Source of the DNA: CAKRPJ01 sp934376955
Lineage (GTDB): Bacteria > Bacillota > Clostridia > Lachnospirales > Lachnospiraceae
Reading direction: 5' to 3'
DNA: 64,000 nt
NCBI GenBank assembly: GCA_934376955.1
Contig: CAKRPJ010000005.1
Coordinates: 1-64,000 of the forward strand
A program made the translations under genes and the position numbers. The stretch's first letter is position 1. Every line of letters begins with the position of its first letter. The notes below the pieces were generated by a model. That model made no database searches. It was not told where the DNA came from and was given only the letters and a program-made list of their open reading frames with translations. Of the stretch, positions 16,550-25,175 are shown in pieces.

Positions 16550-16614
16550 GATTAATAAGAAATAACAAATATTTCCAATCAATTTATTAGAATTACTTAT
16601 CAATAATCATAATA
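16544..16614 (+). promoter_or_regulatory. Inverted repeat flanking the purE leader
   Basis: Perfect 11-base arms TATTATGATTA (16544-16554) and TAATCATAATA (16604-16614), 49 bases apart. The left arm covers the -10 box and the right arm ends just before the ribosome site GAAAAGGAGAG. It has no purine riboswitch core and no recognisable PurR box. A regulator could bridge the two arms, or they could pair as RNA. Confidence 0.55.
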
Positions 16615-16634
16615 TACGAAAAGGAGAGTTTACA

Positions 16635-17150
16635 ATGGCTAAAGTAGGTATTGTAATGGGGAGCGATTCCGATATGCCGATCATGGCTCAGGCAGCCGGA
16701 ATGCTGGAGGAGCTTGGCATTGACTTTGAGATGACAATTATTTCCGCACACAGAGAACCTGATATTTTCTTTAACTATGCGAAGACAGCAGAGGAGAGAG
16801 GCGTAAAGGTCATCATTGCAGGTGCCGGAAAGGCCGCACATCTTCCGGGAATGTGTGCAGCACTTTTCCCGATGCCGGTTATCGGTATTCCGATGAAGAC
16901 ATCAGATCTGGGCGGTGTAGATTCTCTGTATTCCATCGTGCAGATGCCATCCGGTATCCCGGTAGCTACCGTTGCAATAAACGGAGGAAAAAATGCCGGT
17001 ATCCTTGCGGCAAAGATCCTTGCGGTATCTGATCCCGAGATCCTTGAAAAATTAAAGAATTATTCCGAAAAAATGAAGAATGAAGTTGTACAGAAGGCAG
17101 ATAAATTAGATTCGATCGGATACAAAGAATACCTTGCATCCATGAAATAA
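16635..17150 (+). CDS. purE: 5-(carboxyamino)imidazole ribonucleotide mutase
   Basis: Converts N5-CAIR to CAIR in purine synthesis. 171 residues, usual class I length. MGSDSDMPIM near the N-terminus, ISAHREPD, AGAGKAAHLPGM and PVIGIPMKT form the complete active site. AAAAGGAGAGTTTACA precedes ATG. First gene of purE-purM-purN-purD; the spacing to purM is 49 bases. The class I form normally needs PurK, which is not encoded in this window. Confidence 0.97.
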   Translation: MAKVGIVMGSDSDMPIMAQAAGMLEELGIDFEMTIISAHREPDIFFNYAKTAEERGVKVIIAGAGKAAHLPGMCAALFPMPVIGIPMKTSDLGGVDSLYSIVQMPSGIPVATVAINGGKNAGILAAKILAVSDPEILEKLKNYSEKMKNEVVQKADKLDSIGYKEYLASMK

Positions 17151-17199
17151 GATCAGCTGAGCAGCAAATAAAAATGGCCGTCACATTTAGGAGGAAATT

Positions 17200-18231
17200 A
17201 TGGATTACAAGAAATCTGGAGTAGATATTGAAGCAGGTTACAGATCAGTTGAGCTGATGAAGGAGCATGTAAAAAAGACCATGCGTGAGGAAGTCCTCGG
17301 AGGACTGGGTGGTTTCTCAGGCGCTTTCTCCCTCGCAAAGATCAAGGAGATGGAGGAGCCGGTACTCTTATCCGGAACAGATGGCTGCGGAACAAAGGTT
17401 AAGCTTGCTATCATTATGGATAAACACGACACCATCGGTATCGATGCAGTTGCCATGTGTGTAAACGATATTGCCTGTGCAGGAGGAGAGCCGTTATTCT
17501 TCTTAGACTATATTGCCTGCGGCAAAAACTATCCGGAGAAGATCGCGGATATCGTAAAAGGTGTAGCAGAGGGCTGCCTGCAGTCAGAAGCGGCTCTGAT
17601 CGGCGGAGAAACAGCAGAGCATCCGGGTCTTATGCCGGAGGAGGATTACGATCTGGCAGGCTTTGCAGTAGGCGTATGCGATAAAAAAGACATGATCACG
17701 GGCGAGAGTCTGAAAGCCGGAGATGTTCTGATCGGTATGGCATCCACAGGCGTTCACAGCAATGGATTTTCTCTTGTCCGCAAGGTATTTGAAAATGAGC
17801 TCACAAAGGAAGGGCTTGATACATACTATGACGAGCTTGGAGGAACCCTGGGCGAGGTTCTTCTGGCACCGACAAGGATCTATGTGAAGGCACTTAAGGC
17901 GGTTAAGAACGCTGGTGTGAAGATCCATGCATGCAGCCACATCACCGGCGGCGGATTCTACGAAAACGTTCCGCGTATGTTAAAGGACGGAGTACAGGCT
18001 GTGATCAAAAAAGACAGCTATCCGGTACCGCCGATCTTTGGCATGATGCAGAAGAAGGGCGATATCGACGAGAAGATCATGTATAATACATTTAATATGG
18101 GTATCGGTATGGTCGTTGCTGTTGATGCCGCAGATGTGGAAAAAGCAATGGAGGCGATGAAGGCAGCCGGAGATATTCCGTATGTGATCGGTACGGTTGA
18201 GGCCGGTGAAAAGGGAGTGTCCTTATGTTAA
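17200..18231 (+). CDS. purM: Phosphoribosylformylglycinamidine cyclo-ligase (AIR synthetase)
   Basis: ATP-dependent closure of FGAM to AIR, fifth step of purine synthesis. 343 residues. Starts with the typical MDYKKSGVDIEAGYRSVELMK; GTDGCGTKVKLA, CVNDIACAGGEPLFFLDYIA and IGGETAEHPG carry the ATP- and substrate-binding residues; HITGGGFYENVPRML and FNMGIGM close the domain. AGGAGGAAATT precedes ATG. Its stop overlaps the purN start by 7 bases. Confidence 0.97.
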   Translation: MDYKKSGVDIEAGYRSVELMKEHVKKTMREEVLGGLGGFSGAFSLAKIKEMEEPVLLSGTDGCGTKVKLAIIMDKHDTIGIDAVAMCVNDIACAGGEPLFFLDYIACGKNYPEKIADIVKGVAEGCLQSEAALIGGETAEHPGLMPEEDYDLAGFAVGVCDKKDMITGESLKAGDVLIGMASTGVHSNGFSLVRKVFENELTKEGLDTYYDELGGTLGEVLLAPTRIYVKALKAVKNAGVKIHACSHITGGGFYENVPRMLKDGVQAVIKKDSYPVPPIFGMMQKKGDIDEKIMYNTFNMGIGMVVAVDAADVEKAMEAMKAAGDIPYVIGTVEAGEKGVSLC

Positions 18232-18818
18232 GAGTCGGCGTGCTGGCTTCCGGAGGCGGAACTAATCTTCAGGCGATTCTTGATGCGATCGAAAACGGTG
18301 GGATCACGAATGCCTCTGTGGAGTTCGTTATCAGCAATAATGCCGGTGCTTATGCCCTTGAGAGAGCCAAAAACCACGGAATTCCGACAGAGGTTGTTTC
18401 CCCCAAGAGCTTTTCCGACAGGGCAGAGTTTAATCATGCCCTCGTAGAACGGATCGATTCCTATAAACCGGATCTGATCGTTCTCGCCGGCTTTCTTGTA
18501 AAGGTTCCGGAAGAAATGATCGTAAAATACAGAAACCGGATCATCAACATCCATCCGTCCCTGATCCCGTCCTTTTGCGGTGTAGGCTTTTATGGGCTTA
18601 AGGTTCATGAGGCTGCACTTAAGCGGGGCGTTAAGATCACGGGAGCGACCGTACATTATGTGGACGAGGGAATGGATTCCGGCCCCATCCTCCTTCAGAA
18701 GGCGGTAGAGGTGCTTCCGGGAGATACTCCCGAGCTTTTGCAGCGCCGCGTTATGGAGCAGGCGGAGTGGATCATTCTGCCAAAGGCCATTGATATGATC
18801 GCAAATCACAGGTTGTAG
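18225..18818 (+). CDS. purN: Phosphoribosylglycinamide formyltransferase
   Basis: Transfers a formyl group from 10-formyl-THF to GAR. 197 residues. VLASGGGTNLQAILDAI at the N-terminus, the folate site VLAGFLVKVP, INIHPSLIPSF with catalytic Asn and His, and GATVHYVDEGMDSGPI with the Asp are intact. Overlaps purM by 7 bases, so translation is coupled (GAAAAGGGAGTG upstream). purD begins 23 bases later. Confidence 0.97.
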   Translation: MLRVGVLASGGGTNLQAILDAIENGGITNASVEFVISNNAGAYALERAKNHGIPTEVVSPKSFSDRAEFNHALVERIDSYKPDLIVLAGFLVKVPEEMIVKYRNRIINIHPSLIPSFCGVGFYGLKVHEAALKRGVKITGATVHYVDEGMDSGPILLQKAVEVLPGDTPELLQRRVMEQAEWIILPKAIDMIANHRL

Positions 18819-18841
18819 GATACGCAAGGAGGAAAGCACAG

Positions 18842-20119
18842 ATGAAAATTTTGATTGTTGGCAGCGGCGGACGAGAGCATGCGATCGCATGGAAGATCGC
18901 ACAGAGCAAAAGAGCAGAGAAGATATACTGTGCGCCGGGAAATGCCGGGATCTCTGCCATCGCAGAGTGCGTTCCCATCGGAGCAATGGAATTTGACAAG
19001 CTTGCTGCATTTGCAAAAGAAAAAGAGATCGATCTGACGGTAATCGGCATGGACGATCCTCTCGTGGGCGGTATTGTCGATGTGTTCGAGGCAGAGGGAC
19101 TTCGCGTATTCGGGCCAAGAAAAAATGCAGCAATTTTAGAGGGCTCCAAGGCATTTTCTAAAAATCTCATGAAAAAATATCATATCCCGACTGCGGCTTA
19201 CGAAACCTTTACCGATCCGAAGAAGGCAATGGAGTATCTGAAGACGGCAAAGATGCCTATCGTTTTAAAGGCAGACGGTCTGGCATTAGGAAAAGGCGTT
19301 CTGATCTGTCAGGATCTTAAGGAAGCGGAGGAAGGCGTAAAGGAGCTGATGCTGGACAAGAAATTCGGCTCTGCCGGAAACGAGATCGTGATCGAGGAAT
19401 TTATGACGGGTCGCGAGGTTTCTGTACTTTCCTTTGTGGATGGAAACGTGGTAAAGATCATGAGCTCCGCTCAGGATCATAAGCGTGCTAAGGACGGCGA
19501 TCAGGGCTTAAATACCGGCGGTATGGGAAACTTCTCTCCGAGTCCGTTCTACACAAAAGAAGTCGACGAGTTCTGTAAGAAATATATCTATCAGGCAACG
19601 GTAGATGCGATGAAGGCAGAAGGAAGACCCTTTAAGGGAGTGATCTTCTTCGGTCTTATGCTGACCGCAGATGGCCCGAAGGTACTGGAATATAATGCGA
19701 GATTCGGCGATCCGGAAGCACAGGTGGTTTTACCACGACTGGAGAATGATATTCTCGATGTCTTTGATGCCTGCATCGACGGAACGCTGGATCAGATAGA
19801 GCTGAAATTCGACAATGACCGTGCGACAGTCTGTGTCATGCTGGCATCGGACGGATATCCTGTATCCTATCAGAAGGGCTTCCCGATCGAAGGTCTAGAC
19901 AAATTTGAAGGCAAAGAGGATTATTATGTGTTCCACTCCGGAACGAAGTTTGATGAAAACGGTCAGATCGTGACAAACGGAGGCCGTGTTCTCGGCGTGA
20001 CAGCAACAGGTAAAAGCCTGAAGGAAGCCAGAGAGAAGGCCTACGAGGCAACGGAATGGATCTCCTTTGCCAATAAATACATGCGTCATGATATCGCGAA
20101 AACGATTGATAACCACTAA
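18842..20119 (+). CDS. purD: Phosphoribosylamine-glycine ligase (GAR synthetase)
   Basis: ATP-grasp enzyme for the second purine step. 425 residues. VGSGGREHAIAWKIA (3-17), the ATP-grasp loop VLKADGLALGKGVLIC, GSAGNEIVIEEFMTGREVS, MGNFSPSPF and YNARFGDPEAQVVLPRL are diagnostic. AAGGAGGAAAGCACAG precedes ATG. Last gene of the operon; a GC-rich terminator follows at 20157-20182. purF, purL, purC and purH are not in this window. Confidence 0.97.
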   Translation: MKILIVGSGGREHAIAWKIAQSKRAEKIYCAPGNAGISAIAECVPIGAMEFDKLAAFAKEKEIDLTVIGMDDPLVGGIVDVFEAEGLRVFGPRKNAAILEGSKAFSKNLMKKYHIPTAAYETFTDPKKAMEYLKTAKMPIVLKADGLALGKGVLICQDLKEAEEGVKELMLDKKFGSAGNEIVIEEFMTGREVSVLSFVDGNVVKIMSSAQDHKRAKDGDQGLNTGGMGNFSPSPFYTKEVDEFCKKYIYQATVDAMKAEGRPFKGVIFFGLMLTADGPKVLEYNARFGDPEAQVVLPRLENDILDVFDACIDGTLDQIELKFDNDRATVCVMLASDGYPVSYQKGFPIEGLDKFEGKEDYYVFHSGTKFDENGQIVTNGGRVLGVTATGKSLKEAREKAYEATEWISFANKYMRHDIAKTIDNH

Positions 20120-20156
20120 CTGAACAGGTTCTGCAAAACTGAATGAAAATGCTTTT

Positions 20157-20182
20157 AAGGGCCCTGCATTGGCAGGGCCCTT
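20157..20182 (+). terminator. Terminator of the pur operon
   Basis: Perfect 11-bp stem AAGGGCCCTGC (20157-20167) and GCAGGGCCCTT (20172-20182) with a 4-base loop, 38 bases after purD. The downstream T-tract is poor, so termination may be partial. It also faces the convergent RloB-like gene. Confidence 0.7.
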
Positions 20183-20236
20183 CAGACTGTGCTTTCGTAA
20201 ATAAAATAGGGAATCGGACGAACGTGTTTGTCTAAC

Positions 20237-20908
20237 CTATTTGAGATAGGGTTTTAGTTTCTTAATAAGGAGATGAACCATGGTTCCGGGTGCAGAATTA
20301 GAGGGGCGTCTTCCTGCATTGATTTTTTCTAGTTTTTCTGCATTCGCAATGGCAACATTCATATATGGAAACAGGATTTCATACATATCCGTCCGGTTTT
20401 TTTCGTATGATCCCAGTCCTCGGAACGACAAAATTTCCGTCAGCTTCGGCCAGTAAAAACTCCTGTGCAAATCGGACTGCAGATAGTTAAAGTGCAGGAG
20501 AAACCACAGTTCGATACACTGATTCGACCAGACCGCATGGAAAGTTGTATCTTCCGTTGATTCCGCTTTACACAAATCAGCCGTTTTGTTGATATGTTCC
20601 GCCGGAAAATCATCGGTATCGAAAACAATCCAGACATGTTTGTAGCCGTTGGCGGAGGCTGAAGCGAGTTGTTTGGCTCTTTGAAACAAATTCAGCGTAT
20701 TGTCACCGATTCCGTGAAGGCTTAACTGAATTCTGTCCGGATAGACGCTATTGATCACATCCCGCATGGCACCGAAGTAAGCCGGCTCTGTTTCAGTTCC
20801 TTCTGTAACAATCAGATGATATTCTGGCTGTATCTTCTTTGGCTTATCACGTCTTGCTTTCATCCACGACTTATCAAGATCACTCTTTTTGGGAGGCTTC
20901 AGGCTCAT
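20237..20908 (-). CDS. RloB/AbiLii-like TOPRIM-type protein
   Basis: A 223-residue protein of the RloB family. The N-terminal IVTEGTETEPAYFGAM holds the conserved Glu; KHVWIVFDTDDFP gives the DxD acidic pair; AVWSNQCIELWFLLHF is the RloB family hallmark. The acidic residues fit a TOPRIM-like metal nuclease fold. Its ATG overlaps the stop of the upstream ATPase gene (ATGA), so the two are translated together. RloA/RloB and AbiLi/AbiLii pairs, and more distantly PARIS, act in abortive phage defence in other bacteria; a defence role here is inference from family and layout. Confidence 0.85.
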   Translation of the reverse strand: MSLKPPKKSDLDKSWMKARRDKPKKIQPEYHLIVTEGTETEPAYFGAMRDVINSVYPDRIQLSLHGIGDNTLNLFQRAKQLASASANGYKHVWIVFDTDDFPAEHINKTADLCKAESTEDTTFHAVWSNQCIELWFLLHFNYLQSDLHRSFYWPKLTEILSFRGLGSYEKNRTDMYEILFPYMNVAIANAEKLEKINAGRRPSNSAPGTMVHLLIKKLKPYLK

Positions 20909-22110
20909 GCGAAGTCACCTCCCAGCATGTTGGAAAGATACGGATCCGCACCATAACGTCCTTCCAGATATTGTTTATCATAAGCAGCGGTGTTCTTGAT
21001 CCTGCCATTGTCCTCGCCACGGATTTCATGTAAGGAATAGATTTCACTTTCATGAGCTGGATTTTCCGCTGCAAACCAGATCTCATCACGACGGAATACC
21101 GTATTTTTTAAAGTGTACATATCATGTGACGTAAACAGAAGCTGAGCACCGTATTGGTTGATTTCTTTATTTTTAAACAGAGAGATCACATAGCGCAAGA
21201 GTTTCGGATGGAGTTTTGCATCCAACTCATCGATGATAATCATACGTCCTTCACGCAGGGCCAGAAGAATCACTGGAAGTGCAGCGATCAGTTTTTTCGT
21301 GCCGTCCGATTCCTGGGAGAAAGGAAGTTCGTAGCTGTGCTCATCTAAAATCCGCTTCATAAACAACTGGTGTACATCCTCGTCATATCTGTAATCGGAA
21401 ATATCAATATCCATGTCATTGAGTGCATGGATCAGCTGTTCCTTATAAGCGGTATCCTTGGAAAGAAGAATCTGATGTTCAACTATTGGATTGGCATAAC
21501 TGCGTATGATGCAGCTTTCAAACCATTCCATTGCTTCACTGATCACGGCAATATCATAGTTGATTGCCAAAAAGGACAGATACGGCATCTTTGGATTCAC
21601 GCTTGTATTGAGATTTTGTCTATTGATCGTATTTCCAAGCGTGATTCCGTCAGAGTCCCGTTCAAAGATCATGGCTGTTTTCTTCCCGGTAACGGCTTTC
21701 CGGTAAAGGGCTTCTGCCGTGATATCTTCATTCTTTAATTCCAGATAATAACAGTATTCCTGTTTGCCGGTACGGAAGAAAATGCGGAATGCGGTCGGTT
21801 TATTTTTGGAAGTCTCATCAAAAAGAAACGGGATAGCATCCACCTTTTGCTGCAGAATAAGATTCCGCCTGTTTTTTCCAAGATCGTTCACTGGTTTTAC
21901 AATAGTGGAGATCAGGCAGGAGAGCGCATGAAGCAGGTTTGTCTTCCCACCACCATTCGGACCATATACCACGCTGACTGGGAGCAGACAGGATGTGCCG
22001 TCCGTCCGGATCAGAGAATCCTTAAACTCCGGCAGTGTGGCTGCCTGGAAATCCAGTGTGGTTTCGCTTTTATAGGATTTAAAATTTTGAAATGTAAACT
22101 GGCACAACAT
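20905..22110 (-). CDS. AAA family ATPase, RloA/AbiLi-like (defence pair with RloB)
   Basis: A 401-residue SMC/OLD-like ATPase. FTFQNFKSYKSETTLDF at the start, Walker A GPNGGGKT (about 49-57), a signature-like SQESDGTKKLIAALP (about 278-292), Walker B GRMIIIDELDAKLHP (about 300-314) and a D/H-loop LLFTSHDM. The wide central insertion (about 80-260) is typical of AAA_15/AAA_21 proteins. It is the first gene of a two-gene operon with the RloB-like protein, has a clear promoter (22147-22175) and AAGGAGG ahead of ATG. Probably senses infection and controls the TOPRIM partner. Confidence 0.85.
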   Translation of the reverse strand: MLCQFTFQNFKSYKSETTLDFQAATLPEFKDSLIRTDGTSCLLPVSVVYGPNGGGKTNLLHALSCLISTIVKPVNDLGKNRRNLILQQKVDAIPFLFDETSKNKPTAFRIFFRTGKQEYCYYLELKNEDITAEALYRKAVTGKKTAMIFERDSDGITLGNTINRQNLNTSVNPKMPYLSFLAINYDIAVISEAMEWFESCIIRSYANPIVEHQILLSKDTAYKEQLIHALNDMDIDISDYRYDEDVHQLFMKRILDEHSYELPFSQESDGTKKLIAALPVILLALREGRMIIIDELDAKLHPKLLRYVISLFKNKEINQYGAQLLFTSHDMYTLKNTVFRRDEIWFAAENPAHESEIYSLHEIRGEDNGRIKNTAAYDKQYLEGRYGADPYLSNMLGGDFA

Positions 22111-22146
22111 GCTTTTATGCCTCCTTTCTATTTAGCTTCTTCTTAT

Positions 22147-22175
22147 AGTATACGTTCTAAAAATCATAATATCAA
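22147..22175 (-). promoter_or_regulatory. Promoter of the ATPase/RloB operon
   Basis: Minus strand TTGATA (22175-22170), 17-base gap, TATACT (22152-22147), in an AT-rich stretch about 37 bases ahead of the start codon. Between it and 22397 I see no gene; there is a small hairpin GGTAATGCTACC near 22350. Confidence 0.65.
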
Positions 22176-22396
22176 GTTTTATATTAGATTTAAGAAAAAA
22201 ATTTTTTAAAATCGAATAAAAAATATACTTTTAGCTTTTTTGTTCATAATAAATTTCTCCCAGGACTGAATAGAAATCCGAGGTTCCAATTTGCAAGTTT
22301 TATTTCCAGTTTAGCTTTGTCCAGGAGGACGGAAGTTGGGATGAGAAGCGGTAATGCTACCGAAATCAGGATCCCATGAAAATTGAAGAAAGACAG

Positions 22397-22443
22397 GAAA
22401 AGGGCTGTCGCATTAGCAAATATTTTTGCTGGGCGGCAGCCCT
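22397..22443 (-). terminator. Terminator of the 528-residue protein gene
   Basis: Minus-strand stem AGGGCTGCCGC (22443-22433) with GCGACAGCCCT (22411-22401), inner pairing AGCAAA...TTTGCT, then TTTT. It lies 72 bases past the stop codon at 22515. Confidence 0.65.
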
Positions 22444-22514
22444 ATTTTCTGTCAGTGCATTTGTCTTTTTCTCGGTACAGATATCTCCGAAAATTCATGC
22501 CTTCTATTACATCA

Positions 22515-24101
22515 TCAAAAGAATCTTCTGCCTGAATACTTCGGATCATCGTTTTTGAGACCATTAGCACTTATAAGCTCTATCTGTTTATCTTCAAATT
22601 GAGAAATACTGAATTCTATGCGCCACTCGATATCGTCCTCCACAGGTTTGAAGTGAAGGGAGGAATAAGCGGTTTGGCAGTTTTCCTGAAAACTGCCTCC
22701 GATCATGATGGCAGTCGGGCCGACCGCCCCACCGATGATCCCGATGCAGGCAACGCCATTTTGAGTTTCCGGTGCGAAAGGATCAGCCGTCGGAGTGATT
22801 TTTACAGGCTTATCGCTTTCAGCACAATCACAGATATGAATTATACTTTCCGATGTCGGTGAAAGTGTATAGCTCATTGCAGTAAAATGCGTAGGGTAGA
22901 GCCAGAGATCATGATCTGAAATATTTTGGGAAATCGTTTGAGGCTCTAATTTCTGCACAGTCAGGGTATATTCTGTTTTGTCGACCGGATGCGAGAAGGT
23001 AAAGAAATCACCGGGAGCATGTACTGTGAAATGTGGCCCGGGTACACGGCAGGGAAGCGGACTTATTGTAAGGGAAAGGGATTTTATCTGCGGGCGGCGT
23101 CTGGATGCCCATGGAAATGCCCACCTGCGGATCATCCATCCGTAAGATGAATCTAATTCATAGTGCTCCAATGCCCATCGTTCTTCCGATTCTGGGATCA
23201 TTTCCTCCGTAAAACATGGTTCACAGGTTATTGAACAGCCATGAGAGGGCTGCAGCGTTTTTCCGTTTAGCTTCAGCTGAGGTCGGAAGTCAAGGTCAAG
23301 AGGATTTTCCGACTCCATTAGCAGCAGTTGTTCAGGGGTAAAATGATCACACGAATCATTGTGCGGATCTAAATTCCATTTATTCCTGAAGCTGCGGATA
23401 TCCTCAATCTCGGTGCGCATACAGAAGTCTATTACAAGTCCTTTGCTGCAAGAGTATACCGAAGGGATGATCCAATGATGTCCGGCCCAGTCAAAATGTT
23501 TATTTAATTGAATTTCTGTTCCGGCGTGGTCTCTGCCTGAATATCCCCAAAAGTTTCCTTCAAAATAAACCTTCCACTCCGGAGCTGCCGGTTTGGCGGC
23601 GGAGTTCATTTCAACATCATAGTAATCCTCGGTGTATTTGATCCGGCTGAGATCAAAGGAGGCCTGCAGTTCTTTAAGGTATGCCCATGGATGCTCCATC
23701 GGTCTCAAATGCAGTCTATTTACAAGCTCGGATAAGCATTCCTGTTGTTCCGGTGTTGGAGGATTTTCCTGCAAGAAGGCGTTAAATTGCACTTCATCCC
23801 ACATCCATGCCTGTTCCAATGCTGCCACATCACCGCAGGATAGAAGGAGTCTTAGAAAATCTTCAAAGTTCTTTGCCAATAAATGAATATGGTTTGGGGC
23901 GGAATTCATTGGACTAACGGCAAATACCATACCGCCAAAGCCTCGAATAAAGCAGAAATGGATGCCATCCACGCCTGCCCAGCCGAAGGTAGATGCCCCT
24001 TTTGGAGTACAAAAATATCGTATATTATCTTCACGGCGTTCCACACCGACAGGGGAGAGATCGATTCCGCTCCGCAATAATTTCTGAAAGTTTTTATCCA
24101 T
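22515..24101 (-). CDS. Unrecognised 528-residue protein, possible SUKH-like N-terminus
   Basis: No signal peptide or membrane helix. Residues about 1-135 (FCTPKGASTFGWAGVDGIHFCFI, FEDFLRLLLSCGDVAALEQAWMW) resemble SMI1/KNR4 (SUKH) domains, which often act as immunity proteins. The remaining 390 residues are mostly beta and aromatic-rich, with WKVYFEGNFWGYSGRDHAG and a late GVACIGIIGGAVGPTAIMIGG. I cannot assign the C-terminal part. Monocistronic: GGGAGGCTATA precedes ATG and a terminator follows. If the SUKH match is right, a toxin partner would be expected nearby, but none is evident. Confidence 0.6.
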   Translation of the reverse strand: MDKNFQKLLRSGIDLSPVGVERREDNIRYFCTPKGASTFGWAGVDGIHFCFIRGFGGMVFAVSPMNSAPNHIHLLAKNFEDFLRLLLSCGDVAALEQAWMWDEVQFNAFLQENPPTPEQQECLSELVNRLHLRPMEHPWAYLKELQASFDLSRIKYTEDYYDVEMNSAAKPAAPEWKVYFEGNFWGYSGRDHAGTEIQLNKHFDWAGHHWIIPSVYSCSKGLVIDFCMRTEIEDIRSFRNKWNLDPHNDSCDHFTPEQLLLMESENPLDLDFRPQLKLNGKTLQPSHGCSITCEPCFTEEMIPESEERWALEHYELDSSYGWMIRRWAFPWASRRRPQIKSLSLTISPLPCRVPGPHFTVHAPGDFFTFSHPVDKTEYTLTVQKLEPQTISQNISDHDLWLYPTHFTAMSYTLSPTSESIIHICDCAESDKPVKITPTADPFAPETQNGVACIGIIGGAVGPTAIMIGGSFQENCQTAYSSLHFKPVEDDIEWRIEFSISQFEDKQIELISANGLKNDDPKYSGRRFF

Positions 24102-24204
24102 TATAGCCTCCCAAATCTAATGCATATCAATTTGCTTCTTTTTCAGTATATTATTTGCTGCACAGCTCTGTCAACCTCCTACTGCAGAAGATACGCTCAA
24201 TGCA

Positions 24205-24249
24205 TAAAAACCGCTGTGCCATGACCTTGACCGATCCAGCACAGCGGTT
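24205..24249 (-). terminator. Terminator of the secreted wall-binding protein gene
   Basis: Perfect 11-bp stem AACCGCTGTGC (minus strand 24249-24239) with GCACAGCGGTT (24219-24209), then a run of five T. It lies 8 bases beyond the stop codon. Confidence 0.8.
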
Positions 24250-24256
24250 AAATGAT

Positions 24257-24844
24257 CTAATTTGTATATACCCGGTTGTTCATGAAAAGAGATCCGTCCT
24301 CAAGGAATTTAATACTCTTGAAGTTTACGGAATCCTTATATTCACCTGTGCCAACCTTGGCGAAGCTGTATACCTTTTCAAAACTGCCGTTTGTATTGTA
24401 ATAGATGCCTCCGAGAGAATCACCGGCGCCGACATTGATAACGATGGAATCTCCGTTTTCTGATGTATAGAGTCCGGTCAGGGATTCGGAGGTGTAGCTG
24501 TAGCCGTTTTCCTCCGAGCTGTCGGATTGGCTGTTGTCGGTATTTTCACTGTATCTAAGCTGTGGGGCGCCGTCTGTAGTCCATGCACCGTCGGTATTGA
24601 CCTGATAACCATCCGGGGTAACCGTATCTGCAAGCATATAGCCATCCGCTCCGAAATAATAGCATTCGGAAACTCCATCCTGATTTCCATCCAGCCATCT
24701 CCATTCATTGACCGGATAGGAGCCGTTGTCGTCGGCCCACCACCATCCATTTGCATCATTTTTCCATTGTCCGGCAAAGGATGTGATTCCCATTGTAAGT
24801 GTCATGATAGCAGCCATAATGGCTGTTGTAGTTCTTTTTGTCAT
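24257..24844 (-). CDS. Secreted protein with choline-binding-type wall repeats
   Basis: 195 residues with a signal peptide (MTKRTTTAIMAAIMTLTMGITSFAG; cleavage expected after the Ala of SFA). Residues about 26-92 form cell-wall-binding repeats: WKNDANGWWWADDNGSYPV, WRWLDGNQDGVSECYYFGADGYML and DTVTPDGYQVNTDGAW. The C-terminal 80 residues are a Ser/Asn-rich linker and a small beta domain of unknown function. AGGAGGTCTACT precedes ATG. The 160-bp repeat copy B starts 21 bases upstream, as it does near the other wall-binding gene at 40951-41445. Confidence 0.82.
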   Translation of the reverse strand: MTKRTTTAIMAAIMTLTMGITSFAGQWKNDANGWWWADDNGSYPVNEWRWLDGNQDGVSECYYFGADGYMLADTVTPDGYQVNTDGAWTTDGAPQLRYSENTDNSQSDSSEENGYSYTSESLTGLYTSENGDSIVINVGAGDSLGGIYYNTNGSFEKVYSFAKVGTGEYKDSVNFKSIKFLEDGSLFMNNRVYTN

Positions 24845-24864
24845 AGTAGACCTCCTTGTGTGTC

Positions 24865-25024
24865 AAGCGGATATTCGCAATCCGCTTCGCTACTTGCTCA
24901 TAACCGAATAACTGCTCCGCAGTTTATCAGAAGGAGCTTGCACTCCTCCTGATACAAGCAAGTCCCCACCTACTGCTTATTGCTTTTCGCAATTGAAACA
25001 GGGGACTTACTTGATTCGGTTAAA
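24865..25024. repeat. 160-bp palindromic dispersed repeat, copy B
   Basis: Same orientation as copy A (7328-7487) and nearly identical; the main difference is a replaced stretch, GCTCATAACC for CGGCTCTACAC near 24894. Left edge AAGCGGATATTCGC, right edge TTGATTCGGTTAAA. It fills the gap ahead of the secreted protein gene. Confidence 0.9.
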
Positions 25025-25175
25025 TGCTTGATACGTTATCTATATTCATAGAATACAGGAATATTGTGTATGAATTGTGAAAAATTTGTGGGAAATATGC
25101 AATTTTTCTGTGGCAAAATTAAGGCAGATTTGGTATGATATGGATATCAGAAATTATCCTCAGGAGGAACAGGTC

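Noticed and set aside
16544..16614. Purine riboswitch ahead of purE
   Set aside because: The conserved core of the purine riboswitch is not present; only a simple inverted repeat is seen.
18228..19154. Minus-strand open frame of 308 codons opposite purN and purD
   Set aside because: Shadow of two well-supported genes; no ribosome site and no recognisable protein family.
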